A stretch of DNA of 64,000 bases from Pteria penguin (GCA_035048485.1 CM068580.1:53916475-53980474), one strand, 5' to 3'; counted from the first letter of the stretch, positions 44,961 to 56,330 are shown. Notes: generated by a model not told the origin, from the sequence alone. Numbers and translations: made by a program.

Positions 44961-45295
44961 TACAAATAATATGAGCTATATATCCTTCACTGAAGCAGTG
45001 GCTTGGATAAAACTCGTATTTGGTCAATTAAGTGATTAAAGACAGATAGGAATCGCGAAAATATTTCTGGTACAAGGACACCACCATATAGATTTATAAA
45101 CATCGAGAAATGGCGTAGGTAAAACACTTAGGAATTATATTTGGACCACCTTCCATTTCAAAACTATCAGTAAATAAACTATAAATACATGTATCTCTGA
45201 TTCTAGTAACTACAATTGTTCCAGTAAGTGGACCATAAGATACATAAATCCGATTAATGGGGATTAATCTGAGTATCAAAATTTTATAATACATG

Positions 45296-45320
45296 TATAT
45301 ATATGTATATGTGTATATAT

Positions 45321-45401
<81 letters not shown>
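45296..45401. repeat. (AT)n microsatellite
   Basis: Degenerate ATGTATAT start, then about 36 uninterrupted AT dinucleotides to 45401. It explains the Ile/Tyr frames on both strands. Confidence 0.97.
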
Positions 45402-45403
<2 letters not shown>

Positions 45404-46327
45404 CAAAATAATGGACATTGTGATTTCCAAAACATACGTGATCTTCATATTCTATAGAATTACACAAATACGAAGGACAACTGGAGAAAAAATAAACTTT
45501 AAAACGGATATTTTTTTAAGTAATACCGTCCAAATACCTTACGTATATCAATTTGTTGAAATGAAGAAATCGAACCAAACTCAGGGAAACCATATTTAGT
45601 TTAGACTGTATTAAGTTTTACTACAGCTTCTATCATAACCAGCTTGCATTTGTACATAAATTACGGATTATTCTCTATTTAATAGGGTTTCTTATGTCTA
45701 TTAAGGTCGAGAGATGTAGGAAGATGTGTAAGGGTGTCTTTCTCAGGTCGGCAATTCTCGGCATATTCCGGAATTCTTACAATTAATTTGGGGGGGGGGG
45801 GGTTTGTTTTTCGCAACTGAATACTGTTCACCACCATGTAAAGGTGATAAACAAAAACAAACAAACAAATCCTAACGTGTTTTTAAACCATGAAGTGATG
45901 ATCACTGTCTATGGACTTCATGTTGCTAGCCAGCTCTTACCTCAAGCTCTAAGCAGTTACACAAATCCCTTATTTTTACACAATAAATAATGGGCGAAGG
46001 AAATGAATGAGATTGTAATGTGCCGCATATTGGACCAGCTAGTTTACTTTGTAGCTCAGAGGACAGGATTGATTCCGTAGACATTTTACAGCCCAACTCA
46101 CGCTATCTCTGTCCTTAGTAATTAACTTGTCGACAGCGATGCAATTTGCCGATATAAGCCTTCAAATTAATAGAAAAGGAACAACATCAGGGGCATTGTC
46201 ATGTAAATATCAGAAGGAAAATGATATAAAATAAAATGCACCCTATTATCAAACAATATTATTACATATGTGTGTATATTATATAGATAATGAATGTCAT
46301 TTCCAGATCATGTACATGATATGGTAC
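45402..46327. other. Unassigned DNA
   Basis: G-run of 14 at 45789-45802. No gene or dispersed repeat recognised. Confidence 0.4.
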
Positions 46328-48020
46328 CTACGGTACGGACTTTGAGACTCTTGACCTACAATCCCGTCTCGAAGATGCCTTAACTACATGTGTGAGGTAA
46401 GTGTAAGTCGGTCCCTGATACCCTTTACTTACACGGTACATGTCTGTGATACCCCGTCTCTGAGACCCCTGGACTATACGGTACTTATAAACTGGTTTCT
46501 GATACCCTTTACTTACACGATACATGTCTGTGATATCCCGTCTAAGAGACCCCTGGACTATACGGTACTTATAAACTGGTCCCTGATACCCTTTACTTAC
46601 ACGGTACATGTCTGTGATGCCCCGTCTCTCTGAGACCCCTGGACTATACGGTACTTATAAACTGGTCCCTGATACCCTTTACTTACACGGTACATGTCTG
46701 TGATACCCCGTCTCTGAGACCCCTGGACTATACGGTACTTATAAACTGGTCCCTGATACCCTTTACTTACACGGTACATGTCTGTGATACCCCGTCTCTG
46801 AGACCCCTGGACTATACGGTACGTATAAACTGGTCCGTGATACCCTTTACTTACACGGTACATGTCTGTGATACCCCGTCTCTGAGACCCCTGGACTATA
46901 CGGTACTTATAAACTGGTCCCTGATACCCTTTACTTACACGGTACATGTCTGTGATACCCCGTCTCTGAGACCCCTGGACTATACGGTACGTATAAACTG
47001 GTCCCTGATACCCTTTACTTACAAGGTACCTGTCTGTGATACCCCGTCTCTGAGACCCCTGGACTATACGGTACTTATAAACTGGTCCCTGATACCCTTT
47101 ACTTACACGGTACATGTCTGTGATACCCCGTCTCTGAGACCCCTGGACTATACGGTACGTATAAACTGGTCCCTGATACCCTTTACTTACACGGTACATG
47201 TCTGTGATACCCCGTCTCTGAGACCCCTGGACTATACGGTACGTATAAACTGGTCCCTGATACCCTTTACTTACACGGTACATGTCTGTGATATCCCGTC
47301 TAAGAGACCCCTGGACTATACGGTACGTATATACTGGTCCCTGATACCCTTTACTTACACGGTACATGTCTGTGATTCCCCGTCTCTCTGAGACCCCTGG
47401 ACTATACGGTACGTATATACTGGTCCCTGATACCCTTTACTTACACGGTACATGTCTGTGATACCCCGTCTCTGAGACCCCTGGACTATACGGTACGTAT
47501 AAACTGGTCCGTGATACCCTTTACTTACACGATACCTGTCTGTGGTACCCAGTCTCTGAGACCCCTGGACTATACGGTACGTATAAACTGGTTTCTGATA
47601 CCCTTTACTTACACGATACATGTCTGTGATGCCCCGTCTCTCTGAGACCCCTGGACTATACGGTACGTATAAACTGGTCCCTGATACCCTTTACTTACAC
47701 GATACATGTCTGTGATACCCCGTCTCTGAGACCCCTGGACTATACGGTACTTATAAACTGGTCCCTGATACCCTTTACTTACACGATACATGTCTGTGAT
47801 ACCCCGTCTCTGAGACCCCTGGACTATACGGTACTTATAAACTGGTCCCTGATACCCTTTACTTACACGATACATGTCTGTGATACCCCGTCTCTGAGAC
47901 CCCTGGACTGTACGGTACGTATAAACTGGTCCCTGATACCCTTTACTTACACGGTACCTGTCTGTGATACCCCGTCTCTGAGACCCCTGGACTATACGGT
48001 ACTTATAAACTGGTTTCTGA
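46328..48020. repeat. 84-bp dimeric minisatellite, about 20 units
   Basis: The unit consists of two related halves, each starting GGTAC: a 39-bp half (GGTACTTATAAACTGGTCCC, then CTGATACCCTTTACTTACAC) and a 45-bp half (GGTACATGTCTGTGATACCC, CGTCTCTGAG, ACCCCTGGACTATAC). Most units are nearly identical. Variants include GTATATACTGG, GATACATG and GTCTAAGAG. Since 84 is divisible by three, frames of up to 256 codons with a 28-residue repeat (YRIVQGSQRRGITD...) stay open on the minus strand, and similar ones on the plus strand. They have no start context or splice sites and are not called as genes. Confidence 0.95.
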
Positions 48021-48240
48021 TACCCTTTTTCGTATAAGGTGGGTACAGAAGCATTTCTGAAATCCGCTTGCCTTTACGGTACGTAACACCTAATTCCTGG
48101 TTCCTACATGTAAGACCTTCTACCCAAACGCTACGTTTCATTCATTCTCTAAGACCCGTGACTTGTACGGTTTGTAACATCCCGGTCCGAAGACCCTTTG
48201 CCAATACGATAAATATCTTGTAGTCCTAGGCGATCCCTTA
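48021..48240. repeat. Degenerate edge of the 84-bp array, half-unit period
   Basis: Beyond 48020 the sequence still shows half-unit words at about 40-45 bp spacing: ACGGTACGTAACACC (48076), AAACGCTACGTTTCATTC (48126), TGTACGGTTTGTAAC (48163), ATACGATAAATATC (48203), each preceded by CCCT- or ACCC-type sequence. This looks like an ancestral monomer stage of the array. Confidence 0.6.
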
Positions 48241-48399
48241 CCAAACTAAACGTAGTGTGATCCGGGTTTGCTGGCAGAGAAGAAAAAATCGCCTTCTAAT
48301 TTAAGTATCGACTTAAATGCATGACAAATGTAGCTTTATTTACTTGACGATGCTTTATACACATATGTCAGGACTTAAAAGACAAGATAAATAAAGATG

Positions 48400-49005
48400 T
48401 GTATAGATAGGTTTTGACTTACAGACAAGATTAAACATCTGTGTAGGTTGTAGGTATGTTTGAACTTAAAGACAAAATAAATCTAGCTTAGGTGTGAACT
48501 TACGGACAAGATAAATTTTGACCTTGATAGGTAGTTAGGATCTCATAGACTAGATAAATCTAGATTTATAAAGGTAGTTCTGGACTCATGGACTAGATAA
48601 ATCTAGATTTATACAGGTAGTTTTGGACTAATAAACAAGATAAATCTAGATTTATACAAGTAATTCTGGACTCATGGACTAGATATACATGTATCTAGTT
48701 TTATACAGGTAGTTTTGGACTCATAAACAAGATAAATCTGGATTATATATAGGTAATTCTGGACTCACAGACAAGATAATTTGAGATTTATGCAGGTAGT
48801 TCTGAACTCATAGACAACATAAATCTAGATTTATATTGGTATTTATAGGTAGTTCTGTACTGAAAGACAAGATAAATCTAGATTTATATTGGTATATATA
48901 GGTAGTTCTGTACTGAAAGACAAGATAAATCTAGATTTATATCGGTATATATAGGTAGTTCTGTACTGAAAGACAAGATAAATCTGGACTTACTGTTAGA
49001 CAAGA
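48400..49005. repeat. GATAAATCTAGATTTATA minisatellite, 43 to 53 bp
   Basis: Units contain the palindromic word GATAAATCTAGATTTAT and GGTAGTTCTGGACTCA. The period is about 43 bp to about 48840 and lengthens to about 53 bp afterwards through an added ATTGGTATATATA. The last three long units are almost identical. The internal palindrome means each unit can form a hairpin. Confidence 0.88.
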
Positions 49006-49430
49006 TACAAGGCTGTTTTCAAATGCTCTCTGGAAAGCTCGCAAATCTGAACACCAATCTAACAATTCGCGCGCGGCATTCTGGAAGCCCGCAGGTGTGG
49101 CCAAATGCTGCAAGACAAAAAAAAATTAAATAAAATATTCTTAGAAAAATGTCAATACCACATAAGAAACGACCTATCAAGAGAGGTTTAGATATAAAAT
49201 ATGGATAAACGTATGATTCAGTACTACCTGTGGTTCCAAAAACTTGTGTTTATCCAGCTTTTGTTCTTTAGACGAGTCTTGTATACATTCAGATTGTGTT
49301 CTTGTATACATTTCCCTATCAAATGCTACAGCATTTCAAAATGAATGACTGTAAAATATCAAGACGGACAACAACAACAACGCATTCCTGGTCATCCATA
49401 TCTACCAAATGACCGGTAATTGCACGCCAT
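49006..49430. other. Unassigned DNA
   Basis: No gene or repeat recognised. Confidence 0.35.
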
Positions 49431-49474
49431 GAAGATACTGTATAGCTTTATAGAAGATACTGTATAGCTTTATA
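49431..49474. repeat. 22-bp tandem duplication
   Basis: GAAGATACTGTATAGCTTTA starts at 49431 and 49453; two identical 22-bp copies. Confidence 0.95.
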
Positions 49475-49499
49475 AAACAAGGAGATTTAGTGGATCATA

Positions 49500-50105
49500 C
49501 GGAAGATTGAAATTATTTCAGATTCTGACCGAGGATAAAACTTTAAGGACTATCATAGAGTCGCACCTCAATTTTTTAAGTATAAGAAGCAGATTTCTTC
49601 AGAGTGAGGACGAAGATTACCCATTTCATGACACAGAGGAATTTTCTGTTAGTTTAGGCTGATAGAGAAATTTATAGGCCAAAGAAAGGTCCAGTAATTG
49701 GTATAACAGAAAATGCATTACTATATAGAGTAAATTTACAAATATGAAAAAAAATTCCTTGGAGCCTGAGTATTCAAAATTTGCACATTTTTGTACAAGT
49801 GCATTCGCAGACGGGTAAATGAGCGCAGGTGAACGTGGTATGAAAATAAAATTCTAATGTTTAACCACTTTTTGATTCTTAGGGTTCTAGGTAAAAACGA
49901 AGAAGTACCGAAGGGTAAACCATATTTCATAGTCCATGGAATAAAGGGGACAATATCGTCTTTAGTGTCATATTCAGACAAATGCGAACCCCAATAAAAT
50001 CGAGGCGAGACCAGGTGCCCGGGAGGAGTAAGCGTCCCCAGGGTGCATGCAACACCCGTCGCAAAAGTCCTGCAACAACCTTTCAAGTTGAGGAGGTGCG
50101 AGACG
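49500..50105 (-). repeat. Dispersed bivalve-type repeat with G/C-rich head
   Basis: On the minus strand from about 50090: GCGACGGGTGTTGCATGCAC, CCTGGGGACGCTTACTCCTC and CCGGGCACCTGGTCTCGCC. I recall this phrase from many oyster and mussel sequences as part of a dispersed repeat; no search was run. A 116-codon frame (49736-50086, minus) runs through it. I treat the frame as part of the repeat. I cannot tell whether the source is a retroelement end or a DNA element. Confidence 0.5.
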
Positions 50106-50299
50106 TTAAAAGATGGAAATCAGGTCACAGCAAGTAAGCTCACATTCTGACTAAATCAGGTACATGCATAAACAATAGGACCTAATGGACATAATGTAAA
50201 TCTGAGAAAGTTAGCCCATCTGAAGAACCAGAAAATCAGTAAAAATGATGAATGCTCCAAGAACTGATTATAATCAATGGATGAAACCATCCCGTAGGA

Positions 50300-50580
50300 A
50301 ATCCTTGGATTTGAATTTATCAGGGAGTATAAAAAGTTAATGCTGCATGCATCCTAAATTGACAGTATAAACGTACGCCGGTAAAAATTGCCATGTATAA
50401 CGTCTTTTTTTTTAATTTCAAGCTTAAGTTGTAAAGTAAACATGACCCTATAGAAATGACATTGACCTTTAAAAATGATTTTGAGTCTCCGAAAATCCAT
50501 ACCCTAAATATGGAAATATGAATTCGGACAAACAGACAGACAGCAACTACTGTATATGATTCCAATATTTTTTTCAGAAC
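50300..50580 (+). repeat. Dispersed TGACCTT-type repeat, copy 4 (short)
   Basis: Starts TTTATCAGGGAGTATAAAAA, then GCTGCATGCATCCTAAATTG, ACGTACGCCGGTAAAAATTG, GACATTGACCTTTAAAAATG, CTCCGAAAATCCATACCC, ATATGAATTCGGAC and AAACAGACAGACAGCAAC. The order of blocks is that of copies 1-3. The GAAGTATGATCA block is missing, so this copy has an internal deletion. Confidence 0.78.
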
Positions 50581-51109
50581 TTTATTCCTTCCAGGTTTGA
50601 TCAAACTCTATAAAACTGTATCTATATTAAGTACTATAGTGTTTTATACTGTAATATGCAGCTTTTGAATTAAAATAGCTGAAAACATCTTTTGAAATTA
50701 AAATGATTGGCAATGGATCATGGTTCTTTGCCCTAGATGTTGTGTAGATATCTCAGAGCCATTTAATTTCATGCAATCCAGCCCAAAGAAGTTTTTCAAA
50801 GAGGAATACTGACTTTCTGACCCCACTTTTGGATTTACCATCAGAAGAAGTTCCAATTTACTATATCATGCAATTAACACATCATAACCAGACTACAATG
50901 GCAGTATCAACAAAATAAACCTGAAAATGAACTAGTCCAAAAGATATCAAAGTGCGTTAATAGATTTATCTCAGATAAAAAAAACCCATCCCATACCCTT
51001 TAGATAAACCAGAACTCGTTTTGTTTTTCAGTTTTGGTAGCCGGTCTGACGAAGTTTCTCAAAGAAAGATACCCTTTTAAGTTTCGCATCCTCTTTCCCT
51101 GGAATCAAT
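50581..51109. other. Unassigned A/T-rich DNA
   Basis: No gene or repeat recognised. Confidence 0.35.
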
Positions 51110-51262
51110 GCCGGTGTGGTTCAGCGGATTAGGTGCTCGGCTTGAGACCGAGAGGTCCCAAGTTCGACTCCCGCCGTGGGCACACCAGTGTTCTGTCTTT
51201 CGAATGAGACAGTAAAAAGCGAGGTTCCGTGACATGTATAAGTCACTGCTTCGATCATAAGT
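51110..51262 (+). mobile_element. SINE, head and 5' core, 3' truncated
   Basis: Well-preserved tRNA-like head: TGCCGGTGTGGTTCAGCGGA, GAGACCGAGAGGTCCCAAG and the B box AAGTTCGACTCCC, ending CCGTGGGCAC. Core GTCTTTCGAATGAGACAGTA, AAAAGCGAGGTTCCGTGAC, TCACTGCTTCG, then homology stops. The head has tRNA-like boxes but is joined directly to SINE core, so it is not called as a tRNA gene. Confidence 0.8.
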
Positions 51263-51592
51263 ACTTATTTCCAACAGAGTTTCATAAAAAAGAAATGAAT
51301 AAGAATTGTTTATGAACGGACGTCAATGGTCAAAAGATGATAGCCATAATAATCTGATCCTTTTGTTCAGATGACATAAAAAAAGATTTATAGTGTGGGT
51401 ATACGATAAAAATAAATATGTGTACGTCATAGTGAATCTGCACTGCTAACCGAAATCGATGATAATGCTTATTATTCCTTTTGGAATTTTACAAACAATG
51501 AATTCCTTTACGTCGGCATAAATGCAAATTAAACTGCAAGCTACCAAACTCATGAGAAGGAGTAGAGGAATACTGGATAACTAACTGACCCT

Positions 51593-52211
51593 TTGAGTAA
51601 TCAAGAGCTTCAACAAAGGCTAAAGCCACTAGCCAGGGGGAGAAGAACTTTGGCAATTTTCAAGAAGCCTCGCTTGATTGACAAGAAGACGAAACTATCA
51701 GACAAATTCATCCTTAAAACAAACAAACACAACCTCCTCGACAGACTAGAAGTTATGTTTCAGTCATCTGCATTGCACGAGGTACAATGTACCATGTGGT
51801 ATAATGTACCATGTGCACAACCTCTGAATAATCTATCAAATCTATTTTCCCTTTTGACATTTTTTCCAGCACAAAAATTCCCCAATTATTGTAGATCTTT
51901 CACTTCCTTCTGTCAAAGACAAGAGTGTTTAAATACTCGTATATACGATAAGAATATTGTGGTGGGTTAACATGCTCCCTAGCCGAGCTTTTATGCACGT
52001 GTTCCAAACATCAAACTTCTGCAGTAGAATAATATTAACCAGGCAGATAGAAACCATTCATCACAGTCGCAAACAGATTTTATCTTCCCCATTTTTGCAT
52101 TACACTTTCCTTCAGCAGTTATCGTACACATCGTCATTTGTACCGAAAGATGAAAACATTGTCAAAACAAATACGAAAGTGAGTCTGAAAAGTTGTTCAA
52201 AAACATTTTAA
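51593..52211 (+). other. Two successive open frames, unknown
   Basis: A 125-codon frame (51593-51970, from TTG; longest non-repeat frame of the window) is overlapped by an 84-codon frame (51957-52211). The first peptide starts SNQELQQRLKPLARGRRTL and is Lys/Leu-rich. Both lack an ATG near the start, splice sites and any motif that I recognise. GGTACAATGTACCATGTGG then TATAATGTACCATGTG at 51780 is a small imperfect tandem repeat inside it. Could be chance or a decayed gene piece. Confidence 0.2.
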
Positions 52212-52289
52212 GAAATTATAAAAATAATATCTATGTACTTTATAACGTGTATGTTTTTATATATTTACGAACAACAATGTTTCTTAATT

Positions 52290-53760
52290 TAGATATCTCT
52301 CGCCAGGATAAAGACACATGCAGACATTGTATTATTAGCAGGACAAAAGACTAGTTATGTATTTATCTGTTGTCAAGATATAGAGATATGCATTGACGGG
52401 TTGTCAGGATGTAGAAATGTGTATTGTTCTAATATCAGGGTATTTGTTGCAATATCTAGACACATATGTCGTAATCTGTTGTCATTTTATAGGCATATGC
52501 ACGTTCGTCTTGTGGTAGCGCACTGGACTTGAAATCTGGGGATCCGGGTTCGATTCCGGCGGTTGACTAGTATTTTTTCTAAGGTGATTTATCATCCCTG
52601 AATCCCTGTCTGTCCTGCGGATGAGATAAAGTAAACCGAGGCCCGTGCCACGGTAAACATCCCTCACTGGAATTAGGTAAACCGAGGCCCGTGCCACGGC
52701 AAAACATCCCTTACTGCTTAGGATATTTACGTACAATAGGATATAATAATTAATGAGTAATGTCACCATTCCATTATAAAGCGGCTATCTTTGAGTGTAA
52801 AAAACAACAAAACAAAACAAAACAAAATTACAGATATATGCCATGATCTGTTGTCAGGATATTAATAATAATGTAGTAATCTGTTGCCAGGACATTCATA
52901 TGACGTGATGTGTTGTCAGGATAGAGACACGTGTATTGATCTGTTGTCAAGATAAAGACGCATGTATTGATCCATTGTCAGGATAAAGACACATGTATTG
53001 ATCTGTTGTCAGGATAGAGACACATGTATTGATCTGTTGTCAGGATAGAGACATATGTATTGATCTGTTGTCAGAACAGAAATATATGTATTTATTTGTT
53101 GTCAGAATACAAACATATGTATTTATTTGTTGTCAGAATATAAACATATGCATTGATCTGTTGTCAGGATAGAGACACATGTATTGATTTGTTGTCAGGA
53201 TAGAGACATATGTATTGATCTGTTGTCAGGATAGAGACACATGTATTAATTTGTTGTCAGGATAGAGACATATGTATTGATCTGTTGTCAGGATAGAGAC
53301 ATATGTATTGATCTGTTGTCAAGATAGAGACATATGTATTTATCTGATGTCAGGATAGAGACACATGTATTGATCTGTTGTCAGGATAAAGACATATATA
53401 TTGATCTGTTGTCAGGGTAAAGACATATGTATTGATCTGTTGTCAAGATGTTGCTACATGTATTGATCTGTTGTCAGAATAGAAATATATGTATTTATTT
53501 GTTGTCAGAATATAAACATATGTATTGATCTGTTGTAGAATGTAGTTATATGTATCATGCTGTTGTCAGATGTAGACAAATTCTTTTGATTTGTTGTCAG
53601 GATAAAGACATATATGTTGATCTGTTGTTAACATAGAGATATCTATATCGATCTGGTGTCAGGATGTAGACATTTGCAATGATTTGTTGTCAGGATATAT
53701 GTGCATGTTTTTATATATTGTCAAGATATGGACATGCTTTGATTCGATGATTCCTATCTA
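52290..53760. repeat. 31-bp minisatellite, about 36 units, split by a SINE
   Basis: The unit contains TGATCTGTTGTCAGGATAGA and GACATATGTAT. About six diverged units lie at 52290-52490 and about 30 better-conserved ones at 52830-53760. Central units (52900-53420) are most alike and the edges are more degraded, as expected for a homogenised core. Units with AGAATAGAAATATATGTATT form a subfamily at 53070-53150 and 53470-53530. Confidence 0.95.
52497..52832 (+). mobile_element. SINE with internal 46-bp core duplication
   Basis: Head GTTCGTCTTGTGGTAGCGCA with B box GGGTTCGATTCCGGCGG, core CTGTCTGTCCTGCGGATGAG, then GTAAACCGAGGCCCGTGCCA at 52631 and again at 52677, so the core segment to ATCCCTCACTG is present twice. 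The 3' domain is unusual and the tail is (CAAAA)n at 52802-52828. ATATGC occurs on both sides of the insertion (52492-52499 and 52834-52842). It is inserted in, and thus younger than, the 31-bp array. Confidence 0.88.
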
Positions 53761-54712
53761 GGATTTAGATACATCTCTCGTTCTGACCTGTAGATATTGG
53801 TAAATCATCCTGAATAAGTAACTTTTCATACACTATAATGAACTTGTCTCATAAACGTATGTAAAATTACAAAAACAAAATAAAAATGAAATCTGATTCA
53901 TTCTCCCGAAGGATTCTAAACACATGTCTATGTAAAAAAAATGTCAGCCACTCAGACTAAGCCAAATATTGTCACAATGCCTTCCCTTGAATAAATTTGA
54001 TACTGTATGCCATACAGATGCTGTATACTAAATATAAAGTCACTGTGGCGAATGATTCTAGCAAAAAAAATTTTGAAAAAAATATTCTTTAATAATCCTA
54101 TGTAAAAATAGAAATGTTGGCCGCTAGAGCATGGCCAAACATAGCATATGACCTTCTTTTTCACAAATTTGATATATGTTATAAGGATGTTGTATACCAG
54201 ATATGAATATATTGTGGTCTGTAGCTTATACTAAAACTGTGCCATCCTCCCATGAACAGACTTGAAACTATATGTCGTAAGAATGATTTATATCAAACAT
54301 GAAGTCATTATGACTTGTGGTTTTAAAAAGAAGGTTTATAAAGATTTAACAAATTTTCCCATTTATAACCCATATTAACACCCGCTGAAGGGTAATAAAC
54401 ATATTTTGAAGAAAACTTAATTTCATAAAGGAACTTATATACAAGATTTCATACAAATGCGTGCAACGGTTTACAAGAAATTGAAAATGTAAAAACTCTC
54501 AGTACAGGTGAGTAAAAAGCTAGACAGATTTAAAGAGAATCTATGAAGTGGGATATTACTGTAACAGTACTGTTATTATTATAACAATACAGTTATTATT
54601 GTAACAATAGCACAAGTTTATTACTAAATGAATAATAATTATGTGCATGTATGTGATTAACTGTTTCGGTCCCAGTTTGTATTAATGTTTAGAAATGATT
54701 GTATATTTTATA
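53761..54712. other. Unassigned A/T-rich DNA
   Basis: A small imperfect tandem repeat of TGTTATTATTATAACAATAC type lies at about 54562-54612. ACAGATGCTGTATACTAAAT with ATATAAAGTC near 54015 recurs loosely at 54185-54210 and 54270-54306, hinting at a very diverged repeat of about 130 bp. No gene is seen. Confidence 0.35.
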
Positions 54713-54870
54713 CTGAAGCGCTTGGCTTGCGGCGCCGACAATCCGGGTTCGATTTCCGGTCTGCGCCAGTATGTTTAAGAGGTTGGTTACCTCCTGCTTC
54801 CATGTCGCGATATAACTGAAAAATTGTTGAAAGCGACGTAAAACACCAATCAACCAACCAACCAACCAAT
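54713..54870 (+). mobile_element. tRNA-derived SINE, family B, full length
   Basis: Head AAGCGCTTGGCTTGCGGC with B box GGGTTCGATTTCCGG, body AAGAGGTTGGTTACCTCCTG and CTTCCATGTCGCGATATAAC, AAAGCGACGTAAAACACC and tail CAACCAACCAACC. Partner copy at 1685-1825 on the other strand. It lacks the TCGGATGAGACAG core of family A but shares the CGTAAAACA 3' end. Confidence 0.9.
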
Positions 54871-54926
54871 ATTATATACTGTAACATAGGAATGTTTACC
54901 TCTTGCTGGGCGAGTTTACTACCTAC

Positions 54927-55005
54927 CTGTTTTATACAACAGAGTCTATCATTGGTTTGCTGGATATGCCGTTCCATCTCGTTCATGGTGATGCTTACAT
55001 GGGGA
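54927..55005 (-). CDS. Candidate coding exon, unknown coiled-coil-like segment
   Basis: On the minus strand an open frame ends at a donor CAG/GTAGGTAG (54927/54926). It includes an ATG in fair context (ATCACCATGA) giving MNEMERHIQQTNDRLCCIKQ up to the splice site. The region upstream is open to a stop just before 55029. An acceptor at CATCATCAG would make it an internal exon (55005), or the ATG may start a first coding exon. The residue pattern suits an amphipathic helix. The family is not recognised. Confidence 0.3.
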
Positions 55006-55389
55006 CTGATGATGGCAGTCCGTGCGATCAATTAATCCCTCTAAGTTTGTACTGACATCACATCGATGTTTGTCACATCACTGCGTCTATCTTCATGAAA
55101 AAGTCATTTCTGAATAACACATTTCCAAATTCACGAAAATGTCAGTCGCAGACGAATTTCAATATTTTTACGAAACATCCAGCTTTCTCGATTCTCTTTT
55201 TTCCCCTGTAAGAAAAAATAAATGTCGGTCATTCGTGATGTTAAAATTAAGGATATAGTCCCATTCAGTAACAATGAAAAGGCTTAAGGATTTACAGAAT
55301 AACATATGATAACAATCTCTTCAGATTCCAAAATATTCTACACCGAAAATAAAATAGGATTTATTGTTTTAGTATCCTGTACCTCCCCG

Positions 55390-55700
55390 TGAAGATTAGA
55401 TGTTAAATCACGATGCACTATGATATCTGAAATATTTTGTTAAGTCAAAGGTCAAGGTCACTAGGCAAAAATGTAGGTGCCGAAGGAAAGGAACATTCAA
55501 GTGAATTATTAAAACCATGTCTGTCTCCAACATTTGAATACTTGTGGCAAGTTGTTTGAATATGTTTTAGAAATGTGAAGGAAAGTCGAGGTCAATGTCA
55601 CTATCTGACAAGGTCTTGTCAGAAGGAATACAGAAGACAGATATCAATTCAATATGTAAATGCTAGAGTTTTGCAGACAATAAAGACTATATAGAATAAA
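55390..55700. repeat. Possible AAGGTCA-type dispersed repeat, diverged
   Basis: TCAAAGGTCAAGGTCACTAG at 55444, AAAGTCGAGGTCAATGTCAC at 55582 and GACAAGGTCTTGTCAGAAGG at 55607 recall the 26545-26834 type. End structures are not seen. Confidence 0.35.
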
Positions 55701-56138
55701 TATCAGTATGTTTAAAGTTCGTGAAATCGCAAACTCTAAGATATCTTTCACAGTGGAATAATTGAGTATAACATACCATAAATTAAAATTTTCAGACCAA
55801 TATACTTCCTATGAATTGCAAGCATTATCGTTTACCATATCTAGTACGAGATATGATGGAATATTATCGATTCATTGAGCATAAATATGACACTATTTCC
55901 TGTGATACAACTGCCATTTTCAATAATTAAATGTGAGTGCATTAATATCAGTAATAATGTACTCAATTTCAATAATTCAAAATTCAAAGTTACGAAACGA
56001 AATGATACAATTAACGTCCCATTTACCCAACATGATTATATGACATGACATGTTCGAACACAATGCAAGCAAACTCGACAAGATCAAGAGTTATGCCAAT
56101 GTCATTGCTAAAGAAGATTAAAATTCATGCTATTCACA
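55701..56138. other. Unassigned A/T-rich DNA
   Basis: No gene or repeat recognised. Confidence 0.35.
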
Positions 56139-56330
56139 CCCTGGTAAATGAACATTAACAGATCTAGTAATGTTAGTAATATTCTGGTAAATAAGTCACA
56201 TGTCATGTTAATAGCATCGTAGTATATGAATATTCACATGTCTAGTCGTGTCAGTAACATCCTGGTAAATAAGTCACATGTCATTACTTGTTAATAGCAT
56301 CGTGGAAAATGAACATTCACAGCCTATGTC
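56139..56330. repeat. Degenerate tandem repeat, 43 to 78 bp
   Basis: CTGGTAAATAAGTCACATGT starts at 56184 and 56262 (78 bp apart), with related CTGGTAAATGAACATTAAC at 56141. Words TTAATAGCATCGT and GAACATTCACA or GAATATTCACA recur between. Confidence 0.75.

Noticed and set aside
46328..47875. 256-codon minus-strand frame and 184-codon plus-strand frame with a 28-residue repeat
   Set aside because: Both strands of the 84-bp array are open because 84 is divisible by three. Equal openness on both strands argues against selection for coding.
52290..53760. CRISPR-like regular repeats (31 bp, also 26 bp and 35 bp arrays)
   Set aside because: There are no unique spacers between identical repeats, no cas genes, and the genome is eukaryotic. 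These are head-to-tail minisatellites.
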